Source of the DNA: Granulicella aggregans
GTDB lineage: Bacteria; Acidobacteriota; Terriglobia; Terriglobales; Acidobacteriaceae
NCBI RefSeq assembly: GCF_025685565.1
Contig: NZ_JAGSYE010000004.1
Location: 186,001-250,000, forward strand
Direction of reading: 5' to 3'
Length of the DNA: 64,000 nucleotides
This document shows positions 9,164-17,422 of the stretch, one piece after another. The notes under the pieces are model-generated. The model was given only the letters and a program-made list of their open reading frames with translations, ran no database searches and was not told the DNA's origin. A program made the translations under genes and the position numbers. Position 1 is the first letter of the stretch. Each line of letters begins with the position of its first letter.

Positions 9164-9383
9164 AGCGACTCTCTCGCCATGTGCTCTCACAGCTTGAACC
9201 CCGTAATTCTGCCCCGACAAGGCAGAATTACAGGCTTGTTCATCGTCGGGCGGGGGCATCTCACCACGTTGCCACGTCCGGGGGATGGAGTGAAAAAAGT
9301 GGAAATTTACACATTTTCTTACACACTCACACGTTAGCGATCGGTAACTATAACATTACAAATCGCTTACTTTCTGTCATGAA
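9164..9383. repeat. hipA-downstream block, copy 2
   Basis: Non-coding segment homologous to 6449-6620, including the 25-bp identical run at 9303-9327. It carries a small hairpin (ccccgtaattctgcc / ggcagaattacagg). It leads directly into the tRNA-Leu 3' fragment. Confidence 0.65.
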
Positions 9384-9441
9384 GGACTCAAAATCCGCCG
9401 ACCGCAAGGTCGTGGGGGTTCGACCCCCCCTCCCGGCACCA
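9384..9441 (+). other. tRNA-Leu 3' half (attachment-site remnant)
   Basis: The sequence has an anticodon loop CTCAAAA (CAA), a variable arm, a T-arm (GGGGG, TTCGACC, CCCCC) and TCCCGGC-A-CCA, but no D-arm or 5' acceptor strand upstream. It is therefore a tRNA 3' half, the usual scar of tyrosine-integrase insertion. Its T-arm and acceptor differ from the intact tRNA-Leu at 3495; the two share gactcaaaatc and gccga around the anticodon loop, where many integrases cross over. Confidence 0.85.
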
Positions 9442-9643
9442 TAAATCAACAACTTAAATCGTCGCCGGCTCTATGCCAAGCGTCGGCTTGGTCTATTGTT
9501 TGTCCAAGCTTTCGAACCGAGCTGAACGGCCCACGGGACCACCCATCGTTCGCCCCTCACTTCGGAAGTGTCTTCGATGATAGACGCATCGGATGAACTC
9601 TGTGGCGACGCGATTTCAGCGGACACACCGAACGGCAGTTCTG
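9442..9643. other. Intergenic, nothing recognised
   Basis: About 200 bp between the tRNA fragment and the TetR gene. I see no gene, RNA or clear repeat. Confidence 0.5.
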
Positions 9644-10204
9644 TTACGGCGTGGTTAATAGGTCGGGGAGTCTTTTCAGCATGCGTTCGAAGCATGCCGT
9701 ATCTCCCAGGACCCTCGCGAGGATGAGGGAACCTTCAAGGCGAACGATGGCGTCCTCAGCTTTCGACCGCGCCGCCGCCAAACCGTGTCCGCTCTCCTTT
9801 GCGATCTGCGTAAAAGCGTTCCCCAAAGCTTGCATCGCCTCCTTGAGAGCGAGCTGCAACTCCTCGGAACCTCCCCGAATCGAAAGAGCTTCCATCACAC
9901 AGGACTTTGATCCCCCAACATAAAACTCTCGCAGTCTCTCCGCGACGAACGACACGCGCTTGCGTGGTGATCCGCTTCCAACCAGTGGGTCGAAGACGTT
10001 GACCTGAAGCCACGTCACGACGCCACCCGCGATCGCCATCGCGATCGCATCCTTACCGCCGGGATAGCGGTAGTACAGGCTCGCCTTCTCCAGCCCGGTC
10101 GCGTCCGCAAGTTGCTTCAGGCTCACGCCTTCAAATCCGTAGGTGCGAAACAGATCTAGCGCCGTTGCAAGAAAGACTTCGTCACTGACGATACGGTGTG
10201 CCAT
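9644..10204 (-). CDS. TetR/AcrR-family regulator
   Basis: The product is about 186 residues from ATG 10204 (MAHRIVSDE); a longer in-frame start at 10360 would run through the operators. The N-terminal helix-turn-helix is classic: ALDLFRTYGFEGVSLKQLADATGLEKASLYYRYPGGK. The C-terminal ligand domain includes AERLREFYVGGSKSCVM. It diverges from an AhpD-like gene and very likely represses it, since two related palindromes lie between them. Confidence 0.87.
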   Translation of the reverse strand: MAHRIVSDEVFLATALDLFRTYGFEGVSLKQLADATGLEKASLYYRYPGGKDAIAMAIAGGVVTWLQVNVFDPLVGSGSPRKRVSFVAERLREFYVGGSKSCVMEALSIRGGSEELQLALKEAMQALGNAFTQIAKESGHGLAAARSKAEDAIVRLEGSLILARVLGDTACFERMLKRLPDLLTTP

Positions 10205-10236
10205 GGGACCCTCTACACCTAATAACCTAATATATG

Positions 10237-10304
10237 CCGAACATTCGGTTGGGAAACAGCATTTAAATTTCGGAAAGATACGTGAATATTTACCGAACGG
10301 TCGG
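10237..10304. promoter_or_regulatory. Two TetR operator-like palindromes
   Basis: CCGAACATTCGG (10237-10248) and CCGAACGGTCGG (10293-10304) share the form CCGAAC-nn-TCGG, 56 bp apart start to start, in the divergent intergenic region. They are probable sites for the adjacent TetR protein, one near each gene. Confidence 0.65.
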
Positions 10305-10372
10305 CAGTCATATGAGGGCAGCAAGGGAGCCGAGCTCAGACGGGCCGGTCGAAAGCTCAAAGGAGAAACAAC

Positions 10373-10918
10373 ATGTCACGTTTGAAATCGATAGACCCCG
10401 CAGCCGCTACCGGCAAAGCCAAGAAACTGCTGGACGCAGTGAAAGGCAAACTCGGCATGGTGCCGAACATGACCAGAGTCATGGCCAGCTCGCCGGCAGT
10501 GTTGGAATCGTACCTCAACTTCAGCGGAGCGCTCGCCGGTGGACTCCTGGACGCCAAAACGCGCGAGAAGCTTGCGTTGCTGACGGCACAGGAAAACAGT
10601 TGCGACTACTGCTTGTCCGCGCATACGGCTATCGGCAAGATGATCGGACTCAAGGCTGAAGAGATCGTCGCCAGCCGCCAGGGAAAGAGCAGCGATCCCA
10701 AGACGACTGCCGCGCTGACCTTCGCAACGCAGGTCCTGGACGCGAAGGGCCAGATCAACGACGCCGAGCTCGCCGCGGTGCGTGACGCAGGTCTCACTGA
10801 CGGTGAGATCGCCGAGATCATTGCCCATGTCGCACTCAACGTCTTCACCAACTACTTCAACATCGCGGCTGGTGTGGACATCGACTTCCCGAAGGTATCG
10901 CACGCGGAAGCCGCCTGA
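10373..10918 (+). CDS. Carboxymuconolactone decarboxylase/AhpD-like peroxidase-related protein
   Basis: The 181-residue product has the AhpD-like CDYCLSAH motif (CxxC plus H) near residue 75 and the helical CMD fold pattern (NPGMVPNMTRVM-like start, AHVALNVFTNYFN near the end). Family members reduce peroxides through the CxxC pair or act as oxidative-stress partners. AGGAG lies 7 bp upstream of ATG 10373. It is probably released from repression by the divergent TetR protein under oxidative or electrophile stress; the signal is inferred. Confidence 0.87.
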   Translation: MSRLKSIDPAAATGKAKKLLDAVKGKLGMVPNMTRVMASSPAVLESYLNFSGALAGGLLDAKTREKLALLTAQENSCDYCLSAHTAIGKMIGLKAEEIVASRQGKSSDPKTTAALTFATQVLDAKGQINDAELAAVRDAGLTDGEIAEIIAHVALNVFTNYFNIAAGVDIDFPKVSHAEAA

Positions 10919-10935
10919 TACGAACTCGAAAGCAA

Positions 10936-10960
10936 CGGGGCGGCGGTTCGATGCGCCCCG
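10936..10960 (+). terminator. Hairpin after the AhpD-like gene
   Basis: A 7-bp stem CGGGGCG/CGCCCCG lies 18 bp after the stop. There is no T-tract, so termination strength is uncertain. Confidence 0.45.
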
Positions 10961-11067
10961 GCTAAGGCTTGTTCAATATCCGGCGTGGTCTGCGTAGTTC
11001 TGCCCGTCGCTCAGGACTCTATGACGGTAGCGATTCCATATGGGCGCGCATGGAACGCGCCACGTGC

Positions 11068-11124
11068 TCATAGGGCACCTCCAATGATGATGAATGGGAT
11101 GATCCACCCGGAGTTCGTACTCAT
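11068..11124 (-). CDS. Tiny 18-codon membrane peptide ORF after arsB
   Basis: ATG 11124 follows GGGAG at good spacing and encodes MSTNSGWIIPFIIIGGAL, then TGA 11068-11070, overlapping another ATG. The sequence looks like the first helix of small DMT/YdcZ-type transporters, which often follow ion pumps. It could be the surviving start of a deleted transporter, a leader peptide, or a true small protein. Coding status is uncertain. Confidence 0.3.
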   Translation of the reverse strand: MSTNSGWIIPFIIIGGAL

Positions 11125-11141
11125 GAGGCTCTCCCTTGTGT

Positions 11142-12446
11142 TTAGTGCTGTCCAACCAGCATGTTCATCAGGATCGCTCCGCCCAGAGCCGCAAATAGAG
11201 CCACAGGCATTGCGACTGCACCCATTTTCAAAAACTTCCAAAAGCTCACATCGACCTTCTCCACGCTTGCGTCTTCGGCAGAGTCTCCGCGAAGTGCAAG
11301 CAGCCAGAGAATCGTAGCCAGCGACCCGGTGACCGAAAGGTTTGGTCCCAGATCCACGCCGATCAGAACGGCATTGGCCATCAATCCCTTCGTATGAGCG
11401 GCATCGATCGTACCGCCCGCAATCAGCCCCAGGGGCAGGTTGTTCACCAGGTTGTTCGCTACGCCCACTACGAACCCGACGACCAATGCACCGACGTTCT
11501 GTTCCAGGTGTGACGCCCAGGTAAGCCAATGTTGGGTCAGGATCAATGCTCCCTGACTCTCGACAGCATCGACCATGACAAACAGGCCAGCGACAAGGAG
11601 TAAGGTAGCCCAGCTAATCTCGCTTGCCAGCTTGAGGGGGTTGCTTCTTGCCTTCATGGAGACCACTGCAGCAATCACAAACGCTGCGAGGCAAGTGGGC
11701 AGTCCCAGATCTCTTTTGAACGCGGACGCAGTCAAGAGGACGCAGATCATAACGGCCAGGCCCGCAAGAACCAGCTTGCCGTTGCCGCTCAGTTCCACAT
11801 CCTCAACTTCGCAATCGATGCTCTTGCAAAGGTCATCTCGAAAGAGAACACGCATGACGAAAAACGTTGCAACGATCGAGAGCAGCGATGGGACTGCAAA
11901 ATCGGCCAACCAAGTGCCAAGCGCGGGCATGCCGGTATGAAAGACCACCAGATTTGCAGGGTTTGAGATCGGCAGTACAAAGCTCGCGGCGTTCGCAATC
12001 AACGCACATACAAACAGGTAAGGAAGTGGAGAAACCTTTGCCTTTCGCACCGCCGTCAGAATCGCAGGAGTCAGGACGACTGCGGTGGCATCGTTCGACA
12101 TGAATATGGTCACCAGCGTTCCCGCTCCATAGACAAGCAGGAACAGACGCGAGCAGCTACCGTTGGCCCCGCGGACCGCTGCGGATGCGACCCAGTCGAA
12201 GACTCCCTGCTCCCTTGCAAGAGCACTCAGGAGCATCATGCCGATCAGGAACAGGTAGACGTCGGTGCCTTTGGCGACGGCCTGTCCAGTTGACTCCAGC
12301 GATTCCAGCCGAAGCACAATCAAGAGCAATACTCCGCCCGAGATCCACCAGACTTCCGGAATTCCACGCGGGCGAGTCAACATCAGAGCGATGCTGACGG
12401 CGACAATCAGAGGCAGCACAACGTGCGCAATTTCTATCGGGATCAT
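11142..12446 (-). CDS. arsB: ArsB-type arsenite/anion efflux permease
   Basis: About 434 residues with some 11 hydrophobic segments. Family signatures include FMSNDATAVVLTPAI, ISNPANLVVFH and ANNLVNNLPLGL, which are conserved inverted-repeat motifs of the ArsB/NhaD (IT) superfamily, and GPNLSVTGSLATILWL. I start at ATG 12446, three bases after AGGTGG. ArsB exports arsenite or antimonite at the inner membrane. No arsR, arsC or arsA is adjacent, so the substrate is less sure. It lies 63 bp after the cupredoxin gene and could be the last gene of that long operon. Confidence 0.83.
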   Translation of the reverse strand: MIPIEIAHVVLPLIVAVSIALMLTRPRGIPEVWWISGGVLLLIVLRLESLESTGQAVAKGTDVYLFLIGMMLLSALAREQGVFDWVASAAVRGANGSCSRLFLLVYGAGTLVTIFMSNDATAVVLTPAILTAVRKAKVSPLPYLFVCALIANAASFVLPISNPANLVVFHTGMPALGTWLADFAVPSLLSIVATFFVMRVLFRDDLCKSIDCEVEDVELSGNGKLVLAGLAVMICVLLTASAFKRDLGLPTCLAAFVIAAVVSMKARSNPLKLASEISWATLLLVAGLFVMVDAVESQGALILTQHWLTWASHLEQNVGALVVGFVVGVANNLVNNLPLGLIAGGTIDAAHTKGLMANAVLIGVDLGPNLSVTGSLATILWLLALRGDSAEDASVEKVDVSFWKFLKMGAVAMPVALFAALGGAILMNMLVGQH

Positions 12447-12509
12447 TACCACCTTTTTTCGTTCTTGTTCGGGCCGAGTTGGGTTCCGAGCAGCGAACGC
12501 AACCGAGCT

Positions 12510-13235
12510 TTAGGGACCGTAAGGTGATTTGATGCCGGGATCGTACTGGTTGCCGAACTTGTTGCTGTGAGTTTCGATCCCGTTTGGGATGTTGGGAACC
12601 ACCAGTGCCCCAAGATCGACACTTGCGCCCGACAGGCGCACCCGACGCGAAAGCTGCTCTGTGACCGTCTGCGGCACGCCTTCTATCCAGATATGAAGAG
12701 TGTAATCGCCGGCCGGAATTCTGGGGAGAACGAAGGCGTCCCTCTGGTCCGCGAGAGCGTAAAACGGCGTTGAAAGTGACAGTATGACCGCGCTCATCTC
12801 CGGATGAATATTGCAGAAGATGTAGGAGACGCCCTCACGCGAGAAGGTCACTGACTTACTCGAGCCGGCCTCGTAGAGGCCTAGATCAAAGCGCTTGCCA
12901 TTAAAGAGCGAGAAGACATTGTGGAAAAAGGGATCGGCGTTAGGAAACTGGACGACTGTGCCCACGGGAATGACCTGCAGATGCGGCACGAACATGCGGT
13001 TCTTCTGCAACAACGTGGCGTGGCCATGGGGCGGTGCGCTAAGCGATGGGTTCGGTGTCAAAGGTTCCAGCCAGGCGACCGCTGGCACCGGGCGATGCGT
13101 GGCAGACTGAGGCGAGACGAGATGCAGTCGGAGCTCTCCTTGCGAGTTTGGCGAAAAATTGGATTGGGCGGTAGCCAACCCGGATGCCAGGCTCATGCTG
13201 AAAAGGATCCATTTACTGAAAGATGCCATCTTCAT
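12510..13235 (-). CDS. Secreted cupredoxin (plastocyanin-like) protein
   Basis: The 241-residue product has a signal peptide (SLASGLATAQS). A cupredoxin site is visible: PFFHNVFS supplies the first His and FCNIHPEM supplies Cys, His and Met, a type 1 copper set. The C-terminal part (residues 165-215) looks like a carboxypeptidase-regulatory-type beta sandwich. Its ATG overlaps the stop of the upstream outer-membrane gene (TGATG). It is the distal gene of the operon starting at 19635 and probably carries periplasmic electrons or copper. Confidence 0.82.
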   Translation of the reverse strand: MKMASFSKWILFSMSLASGLATAQSNFSPNSQGELRLHLVSPQSATHRPVPAVAWLEPLTPNPSLSAPPHGHATLLQKNRMFVPHLQVIPVGTVVQFPNADPFFHNVFSLFNGKRFDLGLYEAGSSKSVTFSREGVSYIFCNIHPEMSAVILSLSTPFYALADQRDAFVLPRIPAGDYTLHIWIEGVPQTVTEQLSRRVRLSGASVDLGALVVPNIPNGIETHSNKFGNQYDPGIKSPYGP

Positions 13236-14818
13236 CAGAACCTATACCCCGCCGCAAGCCCAATGACGTTGCTTCCAACCGGCGAGCCGATAATCGGTGA
13301 GCTCCCAAGATGACGGTATTCGAGGGAAAAGAGCAGGTACGCGCTTGGGCTATAGATGACATTGCCGGTATACGTCCGATTTCTTGCGAGGTTCTGGTAG
13401 CTTGTGCCGCCGGGGACGGCGTAGGGACGAAGCTGGCTCGCGAAGACGTTGTCGAGTCCGAATGCGGCGTTCAGCTCCAGCCTTTGACTGAGCTTTTCTT
13501 TCAGTTGTGCCCATCCGCCCGCGTCGTCATACGGACGGAAGTAGTAGTTGCCGGTGCCAGGGTCCGCGACAAACCCGAAGTCCTTGAATCCCCCGGCTCC
13601 CAGGCCGCCAAGCGCCGCTCCGCGATAGAAGCTTCCGGTGAATGAGAGACGCCAAGGCAGTGCCAGCCTGGCGTCGAGCGTTCCAGCCCAGGCATCGAAG
13701 CGCCGTCCTACTGGATTCAAGTGAGGCGAAAAGTAGCCGCCAACGCCGAGGTGGCTTCCCTCGTCGCTCTTCGATCCAAGCAGCGCGATTCGTGCCTCAG
13801 CGCCCGGCCAGCGGCTCTGTTCCGCGCCGGTCGCAGGAGTTCCACCCGTAGCCGCTGAAGTCGTCACGACCGACCAGGGAGCGTCGCCAACATCGATCAA
13901 TGCGCTCTGCAGCCGAACGGAGTGGGAACCGATGGGCAGGTCATGCGTCAGGCCAAACTGCGGGTTCCACGTCCACAGGTTGCCCGACCACGCGAGAGCC
14001 GGTTCAGCCACCGCCGTCAGAGAGGTTGGCGAGTCCGGGCTGAGAATGGGGTGGTCCAGGGAGAAATAGGCTTGCGTGTGCTGCCATTGCAGGCCCGCAT
14101 GGGCCGTTCGCAGGCGCAGCAGCGTCGCGTTCGATGCGTTGTACCCGGTGTAGTTGGTCGTGGTAGCAGGAGATTGCGGATTGCCGTCAAAGTCTATATT
14201 GAGGTCCGCATAGCTGGCAGCCCCGAAGAGATGCGCTCCCCGCGCGCTGAATCCAAGCACTGTCTGCCGCACCGACGCACCCGTGTTGCCGGGACCACCA
14301 ACCGCCAGCGTGGGCGTGGCCGCGGCGTCTACGCCCTTTGTATTGACAAACCCGTTGAGCAGCAATAGCCCGGTTATCTTGACCGGATACTTCGACTCGC
14401 TCTCCACCTTGGTCTGCTCGTGGGTTTTGATCTCCGACTCGATCACCGCCTGTCGTTCGCGGATGTCGTCGATCTCGGCATGGGTAACGGGTTCCGCCGC
14501 GGGTGCGGAAGAAGAAGACGAAGCCGTCTCTGGAGCCGTAGCGGAAGCGCCGCTTTGGGCAGCTAGAGCTTGCAAGGCGTTGAGTTGCTTTCGCATCTCT
14601 TCGAGCTCATGCTGCGACTGCTCGACCTGGGCCTGAGTCCGCGCCATGGCCTCAGTCAGCTTCTGAAGTTGCTCCGACAAAGTGGGGTGAGCCGTTTCCT
14701 GAGCATATACGCTGCGCAGGGGCGTTCCGCAGAATATAGCCAGCAAGGGCATCGCCCGCCAAAGATTCCGAAGGACTCGGGAAGAACGTCGAATTTTCTT
14801 AGGACCGTATCTTCTCAT
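13235..14818 (-). CDS. Outer-membrane porin-like protein with coiled-coil N-terminus
   Basis: About 527 residues from ATG 14818, which overlaps the end of the kinase gene; a longer frame to 14857 lies inside that gene. After a signal peptide (ending SVYAQ) comes a coiled coil (LSEQLQKLTEAMARTQAQVE, ELEEMRKQLNAL), then a long series of alternating beta-strands ending in GLAAGYRF with terminal Phe, typical of barrels inserted by BamA. The coiled coil may bind peptidoglycan or trimerise, as in OprP-like porins. The transported solute is unknown. Confidence 0.78.
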   Translation of the reverse strand: MRRYGPKKIRRSSRVLRNLWRAMPLLAIFCGTPLRSVYAQETAHPTLSEQLQKLTEAMARTQAQVEQSQHELEEMRKQLNALQALAAQSGASATAPETASSSSSAPAAEPVTHAEIDDIRERQAVIESEIKTHEQTKVESESKYPVKITGLLLLNGFVNTKGVDAAATPTLAVGGPGNTGASVRQTVLGFSARGAHLFGAASYADLNIDFDGNPQSPATTTNYTGYNASNATLLRLRTAHAGLQWQHTQAYFSLDHPILSPDSPTSLTAVAEPALAWSGNLWTWNPQFGLTHDLPIGSHSVRLQSALIDVGDAPWSVVTTSAATGGTPATGAEQSRWPGAEARIALLGSKSDEGSHLGVGGYFSPHLNPVGRRFDAWAGTLDARLALPWRLSFTGSFYRGAALGGLGAGGFKDFGFVADPGTGNYYFRPYDDAGGWAQLKEKLSQRLELNAAFGLDNVFASQLRPYAVPGGTSYQNLARNRTYTGNVIYSPSAYLLFSLEYRHLGSSPIIGSPVGSNVIGLAAGYRF

Positions 14819-16634
14819 GTTCGATAAGCCCGCTCTGAGGATTTGCTTGCTGTGCAATCTTTTCGTCCCAGGGCCGGAGAGCGCGCGACAGGATCATCTG
14901 AAAGACGGTCTCACCCGGGCGAGTGCTTAGAAGGACGACCTCTCCTCCATGCTCATTCGCGATGCAATGAGCGAGCGTCAATCCCAGGCCGGTTCCTTTC
15001 TGTTTGCCTTCGCTGACAAAAGGATCAAAGAGACTATCCCGAATGACCTCCGGAACTCCCTCGCCATTGTCGATCACGCTGACGATCATCTCCGTCTCCC
15101 GGACTTCAAGAGCCAACGTAACAGTCAATGCAGCCTCCGCCGGACGTGTTGCCTGGCATGCGTTGAGCAGGAGGTTGCAGAGGGCGCGTTCGACCTGTTT
15201 CCCGTCGGCAAGAATGCTGGTTTCCGCCGGGTCGCCATACCGCACGGTGAGCGAGACGCGCTCCGCATCAGGGTGGGCGCGGACCACAGCGACGGCCCGC
15301 TCCAGCAGAGTCGTCATCAACTCGGGCGAGCGCTTGATGCTGGCACCGGTCCGGCTGAAGATCAGCAGCGACTCGATCATATCGGTGGTGCCATTCACCG
15401 CCGTGCGAACGTCGGCGAAGATCTCCGCGCGCTCCTGATCGGAGAGCCGATGGGAGGCGAGGAACTCCGAGTTGGCGTAGATCGCAGCTAGATAGTGCCG
15501 CAGATCGTGTGAGACGGAACTCGCCATGCGGCCGATCGTCGCCAGACGCTCCGATTCAAGGAGCGCCCTGTTCTTTTGCTGGATCTCTTCCCGCATTCCC
15601 GCGAAGGCAGTGCTTAGCTGACGCACCTCCTGCGTGCCGTATCTCGGGATCTCAAACTCCCCATCGCCCACACCGAATGCGACGACACTCCGCGAGAGCT
15701 CTTCGAGCGGACGAGTTACCAGGCGGGAGAGAGCGATCATCAGTGCCGTCCCTGAGAGAAGCGCGAGCAGCCCTGCACTCAACACGACCCGGTCAATCCG
15801 ATGGATAGACCGCTCCGCCGGCTCGAAGGATTTCAGCACGACGAGCCTGAGCGGAGACGTCGCCGCAGCCGACAGGTCTTCTACGTCCGCGAGAAAACGC
15901 GTCTTCCCCAACATGACCGTGGAAGACTCACGCTGTGCTCCGGGCAAGAGCATGGGCTCGGCGGACAGGCTTGCCTGGTCCGAAGCACTCAGCGTGCTGG
16001 CGACCACCTCGTTGCCGCTCAGAAACGTGGCCTCGGCTCCTGTGGGCTGGCTGATCTGCCGCACTGTGCGCTCGATGGAGATCCCACTGACGACATAGCC
16101 AAGCAGGGTGCCATCGTCATCGCTTCCGAAGTGCAGTGGCCGCAACGAACAGACATAAAGTCCCGGGCCATGAATCAGGTAGTGCTTATCCGGCGAAGCA
16201 ACCAGAGTCTGAAGTCCGCGGCGAAGCGCAGCGTCAGGCACTCTGCTCTTCGTATAGACAGCGACAACCCGGCCACCGGGATCGATCAGGGCGAAGAGAT
16301 CGTTTCCGCTCAGTTGCCAGAACTCGGTAGCGCCATCCTGAATCGTAAGGTCGTCACCGCTCGTCATCAGCGCCTTCAGCGTCGGAAGCTCAGCCAGCAG
16401 CGAGTTCTCGCGCTCGAGCGCGCCGATGCGTTCGGCCTGCAGGTTCTGGAAGGTGATGACGGAGTGGTTCAGGTCCTGCGACAGGTCGCCGGCGACCTCA
16501 GCGCGCAGACGATGACGGATGAGCAGCAGCGAGGCGCCCGTAACCACGGCGATCACGATCGCCATCGCGACGACCAGCAGGATGTGGGTCCGAACCCCTC
16601 GCCCTACGTTTGTCCCCTCTTGTTCGTTGGTCAT
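14799..16634 (-). CDS. Membrane sensor histidine kinase
   Basis: The 611-residue kinase has a transmembrane helix near 18-38, a periplasmic sensor domain of about 240 residues (Cache-like, ALIDPGGRVVAVYTKS), a second helix near 285-305, HAMP, and a HisKA domain with phospho-acceptor H376 in SVSHDLRHYLA. The ATPase boxes follow: N (LLLNACQA), G1 (DNGEGVP), F and G2 (GKQKGTGLGLTLAH). It follows the response regulator by 31 bp. The ligand is unknown; the operon suggests a cell-envelope, redox or copper signal. Confidence 0.92.
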   Translation of the reverse strand: MTNEQEGTNVGRGVRTHILLVVAMAIVIAVVTGASLLLIRHRLRAEVAGDLSQDLNHSVITFQNLQAERIGALERENSLLAELPTLKALMTSGDDLTIQDGATEFWQLSGNDLFALIDPGGRVVAVYTKSRVPDAALRRGLQTLVASPDKHYLIHGPGLYVCSLRPLHFGSDDDGTLLGYVVSGISIERTVRQISQPTGAEATFLSGNEVVASTLSASDQASLSAEPMLLPGAQRESSTVMLGKTRFLADVEDLSAAATSPLRLVVLKSFEPAERSIHRIDRVVLSAGLLALLSGTALMIALSRLVTRPLEELSRSVVAFGVGDGEFEIPRYGTQEVRQLSTAFAGMREEIQQKNRALLESERLATIGRMASSVSHDLRHYLAAIYANSEFLASHRLSDQERAEIFADVRTAVNGTTDMIESLLIFSRTGASIKRSPELMTTLLERAVAVVRAHPDAERVSLTVRYGDPAETSILADGKQVERALCNLLLNACQATRPAEAALTVTLALEVRETEMIVSVIDNGEGVPEVIRDSLFDPFVSEGKQKGTGLGLTLAHCIANEHGGEVVLLSTRPGETVFQMILSRALRPWDEKIAQQANPQSGLIEHEKIRS

Positions 16635-16665
16635 ACGGTCGTCCTGCCATCACCCCGGTGAATGC

Positions 16666-17406
16666 TCATGGGACAAATTTATAGCCTGCACCGTAGATCG
16701 TAAGCAGATGCTTTGGATTGGCAGGATCGGATTCCAGTTTTTGACGCAGCTTGAGGATCTGGTTATCGACCGTTCGCGTCGTGGGGTAGGAGTTATAACC
16801 CCACACCTCGTTCAAGAGCAGTTCCCGCGTAAGCACCCGATGAATGTTGTCAGTAAAGTACTTCAGCAGCTTGAACTCGTTTGCGGTCAGCGTCACAGGC
16901 AGGCCGTTCCGCCGGGCGGTCATGCTCTGGTAGTCGATCTCGCAGTCGGCAAAGCGAAAGATCGAGGCGCTGGCGGGTTTACGCTGTCTTCGGATCGCTG
17001 CCTGAATCCGGGCCGTGAGCTCACGCGGGCTGAAGGGCTTCGTGACGTAGTCGTCCGCGCCCAGCTCCAGCAGAAGCACCTTGTCCACGACTTCGCTGAT
17101 GGCGCTGAGTACGATGACCGGAGTCTCCGCGGAGATCGACTTGAAGGTGTGGCAGAGTTCGCGACCGGAGATGCGGGGCAGGATGAGGTCAAGCACGACC
17201 GCCAGCGGACGAGTAGTCCGAAACAGATCCAGCCCGGTCTGCCCATCTCCTGCAACCACGACAGCATAGTGCTCTTCGAGGAAGATTCTGCGCAGCACCT
17301 TCTGCATCCGGGGATCATCTTCAATGATGAGAATGGTTCCGAGATTCGCTAAGGCCGCCGCATCAGACTCAATGTTGTCTCCCACAAAATCTGCGTCCAT
17401 CACCAT
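16666..17406 (-). CDS. OmpR/PhoB-family response regulator
   Basis: About 246 residues from ATG 17406 (AGAGGTG upstream). The receiver domain holds acidic residues IIEDD, phospho-acceptor D73 in VVLDLILP, and lysine in VTKPFSPREL. The winged-helix DNA-binding domain follows: LTANEFKLLKYF, TRELLLNEVWGY, RTVDNQILKLRQKLE, GAGYKFVP. This subfamily binds tandem direct repeats on an 11-bp period. It is therefore the best local candidate for the TGACAA arrays that precede eight promoters here, including the one driving its own operon. Confidence 0.93.
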   Translation of the reverse strand: MVMDADFVGDNIESDAAALANLGTILIIEDDPRMQKVLRRIFLEEHYAVVVAGDGQTGLDLFRTTRPLAVVLDLILPRISGRELCHTFKSISAETPVIVLSAISEVVDKVLLLELGADDYVTKPFSPRELTARIQAAIRRQRKPASASIFRFADCEIDYQSMTARRNGLPVTLTANEFKLLKYFTDNIHRVLTRELLLNEVWGYNSYPTTRTVDNQILKLRQKLESDPANPKHLLTIYGAGYKFVP

Positions 17407-17422
17407 GATCCGCACACCTCTG

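Noticed and set aside
9384-9441. Complete second tRNA-Leu gene
   Set aside because: There is no D-arm or 5' acceptor strand before the anticodon arm, so it is only a 3' half.
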